6,092 bases of DNA from Legionella sp. (GTDB lineage Bacteria; Pseudomonadota; Gammaproteobacteria; Legionellales; Legionellaceae), in NCBI GenBank assembly GCA_003507515.1, contig DNVL01000023.1, positions 3,258 through 9,349 on the forward strand, read 5' to 3'. A program made the translations under genes and the position numbers. The notes under the pieces were generated by a model, which saw nothing but the letters and a program-made list of their open reading frames with translations, searched no databases and had not been told where the DNA came from. This document shows positions 5,801-6,092 of the stretch, piece after piece (position 1 is the first letter of the stretch; each line of letters opens with the position of its first letter).

Positions 5801-6092
5801 ATGATTCAAAAAAATAGCCATTATGCTTGGTTTGTATGGGCATTAGGCGCCTCGTTTTTCTTTTTTGAATACATTGTGAGGGTCTCCCCGGGTGTTCTGG
5901 TGAAAGAGCTGATTCAAGCCTTTCATATCAACGCCTACCAATTGGGGTTGCTCTCCTCCGCCTTTTCGCTGTCTTATATTGCCATGCAAATCCCGGTGGG
6001 CACCTTGGTTGATAAATATAGCGTTCGATGGTTGCTGGGCTTCATGGCATTGCTTTGTGCGGGCAGTACGTTTTTATTCGCATCTACAGAAA
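5801..6092 (+). CDS. Major facilitator superfamily transporter (partial, N-terminus)
   Basis: The first 97 residues of a membrane transporter that runs off the right edge. A short polar N-terminus is followed by transmembrane helix 1 (about 8-25, rich in aromatic residues), a loop with the recognisable EYIVRVSPGVL (23-33), helix 2 (about 47-66, LGLLSSAFSLSYIAMQIPVG) and the MFS motif A equivalent in the loop between helices 2 and 3 (G67, D71, K72, R76), then the start of helix 3. The RVSP-type helix 1/2 loop and MQIPVG are common in a gammaproteobacterial MFS group seen in Legionella and Coxiella relatives (recalled, not searched). The substrate cannot be told from this part. The 17-bp gap after the jelly-roll gene and the absence of a terminator between them suggest one transcript. 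Confidence 0.92.
   Translation, partial: MIQKNSHYAWFVWALGASFFFFEYIVRVSPGVLVKELIQAFHINAYQLGLLSSAFSLSYIAMQIPVGTLVDKYSVRWLLGFMALLCAGSTFLFASTE

Overview
The window looks like chromosomal DNA from a Gram-negative bacterium, most likely a gammaproteobacterium. The evidence is an outer-membrane TolC-type channel with a periplasmic adaptor, classical signal peptides, AGGAG-type ribosome binding sites, compact ATGA gene overlaps and moderate base composition (mid-40s % G+C by eye). The MFS protein at the right edge has an N-terminus that recalls Legionella/Coxiella-type transporters, but that placement rests on memory of the family and is weak.

Left and centre, all on the minus strand and read from right to left: a soluble PAS-containing sensor histidine kinase (about 5029 to 3896) overlaps its FixJ/TtrR-type response regulator (3899 to 3246) by ATGA. 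After an 81-bp gap (3165-3245) carrying a consensus TATAAT and a 12-bp inverted repeat come three tightly coupled genes for a tripartite export machine: a TolC-family outer-membrane protein (3164 to 1557), a MacA/HlyD-type adaptor with a lipoprotein signal (1560 to 424), and a MacB/LolD-type ABC ATPase (433 to beyond base 1, cut just before the expected LSGGQ signature). All four within-module junctions overlap by 4 or 10 bp.

Right, on the plus strand and divergent from the kinase: a small secreted protein (5259-5783) that looks like a C1q/TNF-type beta jelly roll, followed 17 bp later by the start of an MFS transporter (5801 to the window end). The 229-bp divergent spacer (5030-5258) holds a candidate promoter for the rightward genes, a 9-bp tandem repeat close to the kinase start and a small inverted repeat.

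The simplest reading is that the kinase senses a cytoplasmic signal, phosphorylates the regulator at Asp56, and the regulator acts at the inverted repeat overlapping the export-operon promoter. The export substrate is unknown. The jelly-roll protein and MFS transporter may be neighbours only. No RNA genes, insertion sequences, CRISPR arrays or convincing intrinsic terminators were found.
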